DNA from: Pseudomonadota bacterium
GTDB lineage: Bacteria > Desulfobacterota > Binatia > Binatales > Binataceae
Reading direction: 5' to 3'
Assembly (NCBI GenBank): GCA_021325355.1
Contig: JAJPHI010000018.1
Span: 265,200 to 329,199 of the forward strand
Length of the DNA: 64,000 bases
A model generated the notes under the pieces. That model had not been told where the DNA came from. It saw only the letters and a program-made list of their open reading frames with translations, and did not search any database. The translations under genes and the position numbers were made by a program. Positions within the stretch are counted from its first letter, which is position 1, and every line of letters starts with the position of its first letter. Below, in pieces: positions 1 to 8,182 of this stretch.

Positions 1-1
1 T

Positions 2-979
2 TCACTCGAAGACCTGCAGGAGATGCTCGGACCGCAGGCGCTGCAGGATTTCCAGAATCTCCGCCAGGTGATGCTCATCCTGCGGCAGTCGGGCTACCTG
101 ATGCAGAAGGGCGATCATATGCAGCTCTCGCCCAAGGGCGTGCGGCGGATTGGGCAACTGGCGCTGCGCGACATCTACCAGGGACTCCTGAAGGATCGCT
201 CGGGGGCGCATCGCACCGACCATCGCGGCATCGCCGAGATTCGCCCCGACGAGGTCAAGCCGTACAGTTTCGGCGATCCGCTCAATCTGAGCCTCGTCGG
301 CACACTCAAGCATGCGCTGACCCGCCGGCCGGGGGTGCCGCTCCGCCTCGAACCCGGAGACTTCGAGATTTTTGAAAGTGATTACGGCAGCTCCTCGGCG
401 ACCGTGCTGTGCCTCGACATGTCATGGTCGATGAGCTGGGAGGGCCGGTTTGCCGCTGCCAAGAAGGTCGCGCTGGCGCTCGAAACCCTGATCCGCACCA
501 AGTTTCCGCGCGATTACTTCTCGATGGTCGGCTTTTTCACGCGGGCGGTCGAGCTCAAGCTCAAGGATTTGCCGGAAGCTTCGTGGAACATGGGCGATCC
601 GTTCACCAACCTTCAGGACGGGCTGCGCCTCGCCTCGGACCTGCTGTCGCATCACGCCTCGCGCAACAAGCATATTATCGTGATTACCGACGGTCAGCCG
701 ACCGCCTACTTCCTCAACAAGCGGCTCTATTGCGAGTGGCCCTTGTCCTTCGGCGGCATCAGCATGCGCGCCGCGCAGGAAACGCTGAAGGAGGTCGAAC
801 GCGTGACCCGCAAGGGCATCACGATCAACACCTTCATGCTCGACGACTCGCCGAGCCTGCGCGCCTTCGTCGAAAAGATGACCGCGATCAATCGCGGGCG
901 CGCCCTCTACACCCGCCCCGACCATCTGGGCGAATACATGCTGGTCGACTACCTGTCGAAGAAGCGCAAGCGCGCCTGA
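2..979 (+). CDS. VWA-domain protein, 5' end cut by the window
   Basis: The reading frame is open to the window edge, so the true start lies upstream; 325 codons are visible and the ATG at 23 is probably internal. A von Willebrand factor A domain fills the last two thirds. Its metal-ion-dependent adhesion site is complete: DMSWSMS supplies the DxSxS part, a Thr sits in GDPFTNLQDG, and an Asp in VITDGQP. The first part is helical and charged. Cytoplasmic bacterial VWA proteins of this kind are often encoded next to MoxR-type AAA+ ATPases and act with them in complex assembly or metal insertion; a partner would lie outside the window. The VWA call is firm, the role is unknown. Confidence 0.85.
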   Translation, partial: SLEDLQEMLGPQALQDFQNLRQVMLILRQSGYLMQKGDHMQLSPKGVRRIGQLALRDIYQGLLKDRSGAHRTDHRGIAEIRPDEVKPYSFGDPLNLSLVGTLKHALTRRPGVPLRLEPGDFEIFESDYGSSSATVLCLDMSWSMSWEGRFAAAKKVALALETLIRTKFPRDYFSMVGFFTRAVELKLKDLPEASWNMGDPFTNLQDGLRLASDLLSHHASRNKHIIVITDGQPTAYFLNKRLYCEWPLSFGGISMRAAQETLKEVERVTRKGITINTFMLDDSPSLRAFVEKMTAINRGRALYTRPDHLGEYMLVDYLSKKRKRA

Positions 980-989
980 CGCTCGGCGC

Positions 990-1592
990 TCAGGCGGTGC
1001 GCGGCAGCGAGGTCAGATGACGCGACTGCCGCGCGGAGATCATGTAGGCGACCGGGATAACCGCGAAGGCGCCGAGCGCCACGGTGGTGCTGAACCAGCC
1101 GACGGCCACGGCCAGAACATAGAGTCCGACGACGGCGAGGAAGACCTTGCGGACATACCGCACCAGGCGCGGGTCGATATCGTGATCGACCAGCCGCCCG
1201 CCGCTGGTCGCATAGGACCAGTGGAGCCAGCGCGCCAGGCCCGCCGCGCCGAGGTTAAGGCCGTAGATGGTCGTGGCCAGGGGCAGCCGCGGGTTGCGTC
1301 CGATCAGAGCGGCCGAGAACGGAATGAAGCAGATCGTCAACAGCAGCAGCAGAGTTATCCATACATGCACGCGATCCGAACGCCGAATCCAGTGCGACTC
1401 CATTTGATGGCCGAACCAGAAGTTGCCGACCACGATGAAGCTGACGAGGAAGGCGGTGAGCGCCGGCACCATCGCCTGGAGTTGGCGGGCGAGATCGCGG
1501 TTCGAGACTGCCTGCGGGGGGCGCAGATCCAGCACCAGCAAGGTCAGGACGATAGCGAAGACACCGTCGGCCAGGGCCATCAGGCGGCTCAC
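990..1592 (-). CDS. TMEM175/DUF1211-family membrane protein, putative K+ channel
   Basis: About 200 residues, strongly hydrophobic, with roughly six membrane segments. The N-terminus reads SRLMALADGVFAIVLTLLVL, which matches the first helix of the TMEM175 (DUF1211) family of potassium channels, where the hallmark is RxxxFSD. Here Arg and Asp are kept but Phe-Ser is replaced by Leu-Ala. The GTG start puts the motif at the family's usual distance from the N-terminus. It is convergent with the VWA gene and lies downstream of the small gene at 1642 on the same strand. Family assignment is good; ion selectivity cannot be read here. Confidence 0.8.
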   Translation of the reverse strand: MSRLMALADGVFAIVLTLLVLDLRPPQAVSNRDLARQLQAMVPALTAFLVSFIVVGNFWFGHQMESHWIRRSDRVHVWITLLLLLTICFIPFSAALIGRNPRLPLATTIYGLNLGAAGLARWLHWSYATSGGRLVDHDIDPRLVRYVRKVFLAVVGLYVLAVAVGWFSTTVALGAFAVIPVAYMISARQSRHLTSLPRTA

Positions 1593-1641
1593 GCTGAGCC
1601 CGGCGCGCGCCGGCTGCTCTGCAGAGGAGTCGAGGCGCGGA

Positions 1642-2079
1642 TTAGCGAGAGAGTCGGGCGCTGAGATTGAAGAACTCCTGCAGCGTCTGGTTGAAACGGA
1701 AGAATTTGTCCTCGCGCAACTGATCGGTCGATTCGAGCCACAGCTCGTCGCCGACCAGAGCGAGCGAGCTCAGCGTGTGGCGCAGCTCGGGACGGCCGCC
1801 TCGCGCGATCTCCGCGAGCATCCGATCCCATACCGGGCGCCGGCCGCAAATCACGAAGTCGGGATCGAAGGCGGCGGTATCATCAAGCTGCACGGCGCGG
1901 GCGAGGCGGTAACCGTCAAATTCGAGGCCCACCAGGGGCGCGACGGGGTCATCGTTTTCGCCGATCACCTTGATCACGAAGCGGACCTCGGCGTAGCCGA
2001 GCCGGCGAAACAGCTCGCCCTCGGCCTCCATGAGGCGGCCGAGGGCGGCAAACCATTGCGGGTCGGGGAAGGCCGCCAT
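1642..2079 (-). CDS. small soluble protein of unknown function, coupled to the ferritin-like gene
   Basis: A 145-residue protein with no membrane segment or signal peptide. Its ATG overlaps the TGA of the upstream ferritin-like gene by one base (TGATG), so it is almost certainly translated from the same message. The pattern of alternating strands and helices (VRFVIKVIGEND, VGLEFDGYRLARAV, DFVICGRRPVWDRML) recalls SCP2-like ligand-binding folds, but that is only an impression from the pattern. No catalytic motif was recognised. The tight coupling suggests a helper or ligand-binding partner for the di-iron protein. Confidence 0.6.
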   Translation of the reverse strand: MAAFPDPQWFAALGRLMEAEGELFRRLGYAEVRFVIKVIGENDDPVAPLVGLEFDGYRLARAVQLDDTAAFDPDFVICGRRPVWDRMLAEIARGGRPELRHTLSSLALVGDELWLESTDQLREDKFFRFNQTLQEFFNLSARLSR

Positions 2080-3194
2080 CAGCCCTCGAAGAATTTATTG
2101 AAGTCCGTGGGCAGCAGACAGCGCGGGCGCCGATCCAAGCCGGCCGAATCGCAGCGCTGCAGGTACTCGTTGACGATCCGCCGCCAGAGCTGTCCCTGCA
2201 GCTCCATGCCCTTGTCGAAATGATCCAGCCCACCGCCCATCAGGATGGCCATTGGTTCGACCTGCTCGGGCACGCCGAACAGTTGCAGGAGAATTTTTTC
2301 GGCGTCATCGAGTTCGTTGTGAATTTCAGCGGCGAGTTCGGGCCGCGACTTGAGCTGCTCGCGCAGATGAACCGTGCCGTAGCCGACGTGGCGCGATTCG
2401 TCCTGCATACAGCGTCTGAAGATCTCCTGATCGACGCGCGTGGGAGCAAGGAATTCGCCCTGACGAAACATCGTCAGCACGAAACCTTCACCCAGCAGAT
2501 GGAGCCGCGCAGTCTGCGCCGAGAAGTTGGGCGAGTCGAAGATTTTCTTCAGGCTCCATTCACTCGGCGGGCTGGCCACGCCAAGACCGCCGCCGTTGGC
2601 CAAGGCCCGTTTGCGAAAGACTTCGGTATGGCGCGCCTCGTCCATCGCCTGCGTGGCGAGAAATAACTTGACTTCGAGGAAGTCCTGGTTGATGCGGCTC
2701 ATCCAGCGCGTCGGCGCGTCCGCCGCGATAAATTCAACTTCGGTCAGGAAGGTGCAGAGCTGGCACATCGCGCGTTCGAGGTCGTCCGGCAACGGCTTAA
2801 GCTCGTGCCAGGGGATATCGCGCGCCGAGCTCCATTGTCGCGCGACGGCCTCTTCATAAAGCTCCATGACGTTGTCGGCCCAGCACTCCGCCTTCTGATT
2901 GACGGTGAAGCCGAGCGACGGCAGGTCAGACGGCAGCGCGGCGCCGCGCGGCGCCATCGAAAGATGATCACCGCCTTTTTCCGGCACCACGCCATACGTC
3001 CCGATTTCGATATCCTTGAGGCGCAGTCCGAGATTGCCGGGTCTCGCGTGCACGCCCCATTCGCCATGCTGATTCATCCAGCCGAGGTCAGGCGTGCCGC
3101 TATGGTAGAGCTTCTGCAGATATGCCGAGGGTTCATACTTGTACCGCGCTTCACTGCCGATCCGCGCTTCATCTTTGATCTGGACTGTCGGCAT
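2079..3194 (-). CDS. ferritin-like di-iron carboxylate protein (R2-like/AurF-like)
   Basis: 371 residues with a central four-helix-bundle signature. Two ExxH motifs are visible, DEARHTEVF and DESRHVGYG, each following a helix with a further Glu (LTEVEFIAADAP and GEGFVLTMF). Together these are the expected ligands of a di-iron site as in ribonucleotide reductase R2-like oxidases, AurF/CmlI N-oxygenases and related ferritin-like enzymes. The ATG has a good Shine-Dalgarno, AAGGGGA. It heads a two-gene unit with the small protein at 1642. The fold and metal site are well supported; whether it is an oxygenase, oxidase or storage protein, and on which substrate, cannot be told. Confidence 0.8.
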   Translation of the reverse strand: MPTVQIKDEARIGSEARYKYEPSAYLQKLYHSGTPDLGWMNQHGEWGVHARPGNLGLRLKDIEIGTYGVVPEKGGDHLSMAPRGAALPSDLPSLGFTVNQKAECWADNVMELYEEAVARQWSSARDIPWHELKPLPDDLERAMCQLCTFLTEVEFIAADAPTRWMSRINQDFLEVKLFLATQAMDEARHTEVFRKRALANGGGLGVASPPSEWSLKKIFDSPNFSAQTARLHLLGEGFVLTMFRQGEFLAPTRVDQEIFRRCMQDESRHVGYGTVHLREQLKSRPELAAEIHNELDDAEKILLQLFGVPEQVEPMAILMGGGLDHFDKGMELQGQLWRRIVNEYLQRCDSAGLDRRPRCLLPTDFNKFFEG

Positions 3195-3392
3195 AGATTG
3201 TCCCCTTGGGATGCCTCCGGATTTCGGCGCCGGCCATCTGCGGCGCCGGTCTCTAACTTAGGCCAATCGCGTCAACTTCGTCCATAGCGACCTGCGCGCA
3301 GCGCGTTCGGGCATGGCAAACAAGTGTCTTCCCATTCGTCGCGAATTCGGTTTTTTTGAAAACACTGAATGCAACAGGGAGGAGTTGCTGAA

Positions 3393-3971
3393 ATGAAGGG
3401 ATGGGGTGTTTTGTCTATGGCCGGCGCGCTCTGCGTCGGTTTAGCCGGTGTCGCCTTCGGTGCCAGCTCAGGGCCAACCACCAAGACCTTAACCGCCAAA
3501 CTGGTGATCAACTACAACCAGACGCAGACTCCGGGGGCATGTCCGAATGCCGGCTATGCGACCCTCGCTGCATGCAGCACCGACACCTGCTCATGTTTGG
3601 TGGACCCGAACGCGACAATTTCCGGCAAAATCGCCGGCAAAGGAACCGCCGTCGTGTCGATTACCGAGGATGAGAGTCAGCAGGTCCCGCTGACTCCTTC
3701 AAATTCCAAGGACGTCTGCACGCCCATGTACGTAAATGCCGATATCAATTCGACGCTGAAAGGCAATCCGCAGACTGAAACCATCAGCATGCATCTGGTC
3801 ATTTGTCACGCGCTGACTGCGAAGGGCAACGAGTCCATCGATGGCGGCTTCGGGATCGAGACGACGCCACCCGCCTCCAACGGCGCGACCGGCTGGGGCA
3901 CCGTGACGGGAAGCACGGACAACAGCACTGAGACGGCGACGTTGACCCTCAAGGGTTCGATCACCCAGTAG
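3393..3971 (+). CDS. cysteine-rich secreted protein of unknown function
   Basis: The ORF track starts at 3369, but the ATG at 3393 is preferred. It follows a strong Shine-Dalgarno (GGGAGGAG) and begins directly with a signal peptide: MKGWG, a hydrophobic stretch, then AFGA as a cleavage site. The mature part is about 168 residues, rich in Thr, Ser and Asn, with seven cysteines (in ACPNAG, AACSTDTCSCLV, DVCTPM and VICHAL), suggesting disulfides. The strand-like Thr/Ser pattern suggests a beta-rich periplasmic, surface or extracellular protein. No known domain was recognised. It is monocistronic and ends at a perfect palindrome. Confidence 0.7.
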   Translation: MKGWGVLSMAGALCVGLAGVAFGASSGPTTKTLTAKLVINYNQTQTPGACPNAGYATLAACSTDTCSCLVDPNATISGKIAGKGTAVVSITEDESQQVPLTPSNSKDVCTPMYVNADINSTLKGNPQTETISMHLVICHALTAKGNESIDGGFGIETTPPASNGATGWGTVTGSTDNSTETATLTLKGSITQ

Positions 3972-3980
3972 TCATGCTGA

Positions 3981-4008
3981 CGTGCGCTCCTCGGCCGAGG
4001 AGCGCACG
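3981..4008. terminator. 28-bp perfect palindrome between convergent genes
   Basis: CGTGCGCTCCTCGG and its exact complement meet without spacer, giving a 28-bp perfect palindrome between the convergent stops of the secreted protein and the ThDP enzyme. It can form a very stable hairpin on either strand. There is no T-tract on either side, so it is not a textbook intrinsic terminator. A bidirectional transcription block or mRNA 3'-end stabiliser is the simplest reading. Confidence 0.5.
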
Positions 4009-4029
4009 CTGCTTCAGCGCCTTCTGCGA

Positions 4030-5664
4030 TCAATAGCCGGCGAAGCCCATGTCGGTCGTAGCCTGCGCGTTGGGATCGGTGCAGACGTTGACCAGCGCCG
4101 GTTTGCCGGCCTTCATCGCGCGCTCAATCGCCGGTCTGATGTCGGCGGGCTTTTCGACGAACTCGCCATAGCCCCCCAGGGCCTCGACCAACTTGTCGTA
4201 GCGTTGATAACCGAGCTCGCGGCCGACATTGCCGCCGGTCTGGCGCGAGGTAAAGCCGGCGTTGTTCGAGACCACGACCACGATATTGAGCTTGTGACGG
4301 ATCGCGGTATCCATCTCCATCCCGTTCCAGCCGAAGGCGCCGTCGCCGCTCAGGACGACCACCGGCTTATCGGGGGCGGCCGCCTTGGCGCCGATACCGA
4401 AGGGGATACCGATTCCCATGCAGCCGTGCGGGCCGGCATTCAGGCTGCATCGCGCGCCGTAGATCGGAATTGACTGACGGGCGAAATTCAGAATTTCGTG
4501 GCCGTCGGTCACCAGGATCGTATCGCGCGAGATGACCTCCTTGACCTCGTTGCACAGCCGCAGCGGATGGATCGGAACATTATCGGAATGCAGCAGGGGC
4601 GCGCTGCGCTCGAGGTTCGAACGATGCTTCGCGCCGAGCTGGGCAACCCACGGCGTTTCCTCGCGCGGATTGAAGCGCCCCTTCGCTTCCGCGGTCAGTT
4701 GCTGGAGGACCAGCCGCGCGTCGCCGATAATGCCGACGTCGGCGGCGCGATTGTGACCGATCTCGCGTCCGTCGAGATTGACGTTGATGAACTTCGCCGT
4801 AGGCGAAAAGCGCGGCGCGCGCAGGAACGACAGCATCGAGTTGGCGCGCGCGCCGATTACCAGGACCGCGTCGGCCTCGCGGAACGCCGTCGAACGCGCC
4901 GCCGGAAACGACCGCGGATGATCCTCGGCGATAACGCCGCGACCCTGCGGCGTGGTGAAGAACGGAATCCCGGTGGTATCCACGAACTCCTGCAGCGCCG
5001 CTTCCGCGCCCGACCAGAGCACGCCGCTGCCGGTAAGGATTAACGGCTTGCGCGCCTCGGCGAGCACCTCGACGGCCTGGCGGATAAGCGCCGGGTCGCC
5101 GGCGGGGCGCGCCTCCGTGCGATAGCCGGGAGGCACCCAGTTGATGCGTTCCTCGTCGACCTTGCCGGCGAGGATATCTCCCGGCAGATCCAGATAGACC
5201 GGACCGCGCTTGCCATCGAGCGCTTCGCGAAAGGCGATACTGATGTACTCGGGAATCCGGTAACCAAGATCTATGCGATAGGCGCTCTTGACGATGGGTC
5301 GCATCATCGGCACCTGGTCCATTTCCTGGAAGGTGTCGAGCGTCCATCCGCGCATCGGCGCCGAACCGCCGATCGCGATGATGGGCGACGCGTCGGCCCA
5401 GGCATTGGCGAGGCCCGTCACCAGGTTGGCGACCCCCGGGCCCATCGGCGCAATACAGATGCCCGGCTTGCCGGTGACTCGCGCGTACGCGTGGGCCATC
5501 ATCGCCGCCGCCTGCTCATGGCGGACATAGATGCCCTGCATGCCCAGTTTAAGGCAGGCTTCGGCCGTCCCGCTGGTCGGCCCGCCCATCATGAAGAAAA
5601 AAGTATCGACGCCTTCCTGCTGAAAGCAGCGTGCGATTATCTCCTCACCTCGCAAAGTGCCCAT
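4030..5664 (-). CDS. ThDP-dependent enzyme of the acetolactate synthase/oxalyl-CoA decarboxylase group
   Basis: 544 residues, the usual length for this superfamily. The three domains are visible: an N-terminal PYR domain with the activating Glu in VRHEQAAAMMAHAYAR, a central DHS-like domain around LVIGARANSML, and a C-terminal PP domain with the ThDP/Mg motif GDGAFGWNGMEMDTA ending in NN (VVVSNNAGF). The sequence looks closest to oxalyl-CoA decarboxylase, 2-hydroxyacyl-CoA lyase and catalytic acetolactate-synthase-like proteins. No regulatory small subunit is nearby, which argues against biosynthetic AHAS. Start supported by AAGGAG about 10 bases upstream. Substrate is not determined. Confidence 0.8.
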   Translation of the reverse strand: MGTLRGEEIIARCFQQEGVDTFFFMMGGPTSGTAEACLKLGMQGIYVRHEQAAAMMAHAYARVTGKPGICIAPMGPGVANLVTGLANAWADASPIIAIGGSAPMRGWTLDTFQEMDQVPMMRPIVKSAYRIDLGYRIPEYISIAFREALDGKRGPVYLDLPGDILAGKVDEERINWVPPGYRTEARPAGDPALIRQAVEVLAEARKPLILTGSGVLWSGAEAALQEFVDTTGIPFFTTPQGRGVIAEDHPRSFPAARSTAFREADAVLVIGARANSMLSFLRAPRFSPTAKFINVNLDGREIGHNRAADVGIIGDARLVLQQLTAEAKGRFNPREETPWVAQLGAKHRSNLERSAPLLHSDNVPIHPLRLCNEVKEVISRDTILVTDGHEILNFARQSIPIYGARCSLNAGPHGCMGIGIPFGIGAKAAAPDKPVVVLSGDGAFGWNGMEMDTAIRHKLNIVVVVSNNAGFTSRQTGGNVGRELGYQRYDKLVEALGGYGEFVEKPADIRPAIERAMKAGKPALVNVCTDPNAQATTDMGFAGY

Positions 5665-6275
5665 CGCGGATGCAGCTCCTTCCGAGCGATGCCCGTAATG
5701 TGCGGGCTCGCTCGCAGATGTTGGAGCAATCCCACAGGCCGGATGTCAAGAGCAGCCGGGTCGGCGGTTCGGCAATTCGGGCGATGGGAAAACGACGCTC
5801 GGGTGCGCCGACACTTTCTGGGCGCGCCACTTTGCCACAACTGATGGTCAGACGGCGCCCAAGCGAAAGTTTAGGAGCCGCGTCGTCGGTGAGAAGCTTC
5901 ATTTGGCCATCGCTTGGTTAAAGTGAAAGCGCTCTTTTTTTCCGACCGCACTTGCCGGTGACAAAATTAACCGGGCAAAAAATTCAACTTCTTCAAAGTA
6001 AGCGAGTTTTGCCAAGCAATAAGCGCAAGGAAGCAAAATATGGCTGAGGCATAGCGCTTGCTGAAGTTATCAATGACCGCGGCCGACGCGATTGCACGGC
6101 GGGTGAACCTTGTCGGAAAGGGGATGCGGGAGCGACCGGTTGTGCTGGTCAAGCCGGAGGCAATTGCCGCAGCAACACGGCACCTAATCGAAATCAAATC
6201 GCAAACGTACTCAAGAGAGAGCAACGCTTCGGCGCGCGATAAGACCGACATCGACAAGCGGAGGATCATCAAATC
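5665..6275. other. 611-bp intergenic region upstream of the Crp/Fnr gene and the ThDP gene
   Basis: This divergent gap is the longest in the window. The stretch from about 5920 to 6050 is clearly AT-richer than the surroundings and probably holds promoters for both flanking genes, but no clean -35/-10 pair or Fnr box (TTGAT-N4-ATCAA) was found. A 73-codon frame (6058-6279, inner ATG at 6073) ends with a GTGA overlap on the Crp/Fnr start. It has no visible Shine-Dalgarno and no recognisable domain, so it is not called as a gene. Confidence 0.4.
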
Positions 6276-7067
6276 GTGAGCGGGCAAACAACTGACGAAA
6301 TCAGGCGGCGTCTGCTGCATCGATTGAGCCAGCTCAATCTCGGCGGCGAGCTGTTCGACGAATTGATCGGCCAGATGATGCTGGTCAGCTATGCCGCCGG
6401 TACCACCATTTTCCATCAGGGATCGTCGGCGGAACTATTATTGTGGCTCGTCAAGGGCGTGGCGAAAGTCTATTGCCCGTTTGAGGACGCGAGCGGCCGG
6501 GTGCTCACGCGACTCGCCGGACCGGGCGATCTGCTGGGACAGATCAACAGTCTCAATGGCAACGGCCATCGGCAGTTGTTCGAGGCGCAGGCCGCGAGTA
6601 AGTGCGAAGTTGCGGTACTCGGCCGCGAGTGCGCGCTACGCGTCCTGCAGAAACTCGAGAAAACGCAACTGCTGACGCTGCTCGACAGTCTGCATCTGGT
6701 CTGGTCGGAAGCACTGTTCTGGTATGTGCGGCTGCTCGGGCTCGGCTTTCGCCATCGGCTCGAGGCGGTGCTGAGCGACCTGGCGTTGCGCTTTGGCGTC
6801 CGCGAAAAACGCGGAGTTTTGATCATTCCCGAGCTCTCGCAACTCGATCTCGCGGAAATGATCGGCAGCTCGCGGCCGATGATCACGCGCCTGCTCAAGG
6901 AGATGAGCGAGTCTGGTGAACTGGCGCGTCACGGCAAGCAGTTGATCATCACGCCCGAGGTGGCGTGGCTGAATGCGAGGACGCCGGTGTCGGCGACCGA
7001 CCCCCGGCGCCATCTCAACGGCGACGCGAGTTATCATCAGCCGATCATCGCCAATCATGCGGCCTGA
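6276..7067 (+). CDS. Crp/Fnr-family transcriptional regulator
   Basis: 263 residues. An N-terminal cyclic-nucleotide-binding-like beta barrel (about residues 20-130) contains GTTIFHQGSSAELL and GPGDLLGQINSLNG. A long dimerisation helix follows, then a winged helix-turn-helix with LDLAEMIGSSRPMITRLLKEM. No Fe-S cysteine cluster of the FNR type is present at the N-terminus, so an oxygen-sensing FNR is unlikely. The effector could be cAMP, another small molecule or none. The GTG start follows a GGAGG. It is divergent from the ThDP enzyme and may regulate it. Confidence 0.85.
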   Translation: MSGQTTDEIRRRLLHRLSQLNLGGELFDELIGQMMLVSYAAGTTIFHQGSSAELLLWLVKGVAKVYCPFEDASGRVLTRLAGPGDLLGQINSLNGNGHRQLFEAQAASKCEVAVLGRECALRVLQKLEKTQLLTLLDSLHLVWSEALFWYVRLLGLGFRHRLEAVLSDLALRFGVREKRGVLIIPELSQLDLAEMIGSSRPMITRLLKEMSESGELARHGKQLIITPEVAWLNARTPVSATDPRRHLNGDASYHQPIIANHAA

Positions 7068-7191
7068 ACCTGGGCTGCGGGCGATCGGTGCGGCTTCCGG
7101 CGAAACGGCGGCGGCCGTCGATGCCGGCTGAGACGACTGGTGGTTCTGCCAAAGGGTCGGTACCTCGCGGAAGGAAAGGACGCGACAACAG

Positions 7192-7971
7192 ATGAAGGCG
7201 ACAGCTAAGGCGTTAGTGGTGGGACTGGGCGAGGTCGGCGGCGCCCTTGCCGAGATTCTGGATCGCGCTTTTGGCGCCGTTTTGCGCCAGGACCTCGAGC
7301 CGATTGCGGCTGACGCGCCGGTCGGCATCATGCATATCTGCATTCCTTTCAAGGAGGCGGAAAGCTTCAATCGCGCGGTGGTCGAATATGCCCGGAAGTT
7401 TCAGCCGGGCCTGATTATCGTCAACAGCACGGTGCTGCCGGGGACCACGCGCGCTATCGCTGACGCCACACGCCTCCCGACGGCTTACAGTCCCGTGCGC
7501 GGCAAGCACGTCCGCATGGTCGCCGACCTGCTGAAATATCGGAAATATGTCGCCGGCGTCACCGCCGAGGCCGCGCAGGCCGCGGCTCAGCATTTCAGCG
7601 CGGCAGGCATGAAAGTGGGCCGGATGGACAAGCCTGAGACTCTGGAACTCGCCAAGCTCGGCGAAACGACCTACTTCGGCCTCCAGATAGCCTTCGCGCA
7701 GGAGCTGAACCGCTACGCCGAACGGGTCGGCGGCGATTATGACGAGGCCATCGAATTCTTCGACGAGGTCGCGTTTCTGCCACCGGTCCGTTATTTTCCC
7801 GGTTTTATTGGCGGCCATTGCGTGATGCCGAATATCGAGCTGCTGCGCCGGATCGCCGGCTCACCCTTGCTGGAGGCGATCGTCGACTCGAATCGTCGTC
7901 GCGCCGAGGAGCTCGCGGCAACGTCCAACGGCGACGCGGCGCAGCGCGTGAAGCGTTCCGGCGAAGCTTGA
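7192..7971 (+). CDS. short UDP-glucose/GDP-mannose dehydrogenase-like protein
   Basis: 259 residues, versus 390-450 for normal UDP-sugar dehydrogenases. The Rossmann start is GLGEVG, followed by the family motif VNSTVLPGTT, SPVRGKHV in place of SPER, a helix ETLELAKLGETTYFGLQIAFAQELN like the central dimer helix, and FIGGHCVMP like the catalytic-Cys loop GGHCIP. The C-terminal UDP-binding domain is missing and the gene stops normally soon after the Cys motif. It has good Shine-Dalgarno bases (AAGGAAAGGA). It may be a compact subfamily acting on a different substrate. It follows the Crp gene by 124 bases. Confidence 0.7.
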   Translation: MKATAKALVVGLGEVGGALAEILDRAFGAVLRQDLEPIAADAPVGIMHICIPFKEAESFNRAVVEYARKFQPGLIIVNSTVLPGTTRAIADATRLPTAYSPVRGKHVRMVADLLKYRKYVAGVTAEAAQAAAQHFSAAGMKVGRMDKPETLELAKLGETTYFGLQIAFAQELNRYAERVGGDYDEAIEFFDEVAFLPPVRYFPGFIGGHCVMPNIELLRRIAGSPLLEAIVDSNRRRAEELAATSNGDAAQRVKRSGEA

Positions 7972-8182
7972 AGCGGCGCTGACGGATTTTTCTTCCTCAC
8001 AATTCCGGGAGAATCTGCAGTTGCCCGTCCGATCGGCATTGGCGGCGGGCGGCGATTGCGCTCATCGTGTGCCCGGATGACAACGCGCGCGCACACTGCG
8101 CGCGGATAGACAATCGCTGCGAATTGCGGAAGTCTGCTGACGGGCAGGGTGCGCAGGCTTCGTCGACAGGGGACATAGACGC

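Noticed and set aside
6058-6279. 73-codon ORF before the Crp/Fnr gene as a coding gene
   Set aside because: No Shine-Dalgarno or domain; only the GTGA overlap with the regulator argues for it, so it was kept as a note in the intergenic entry.
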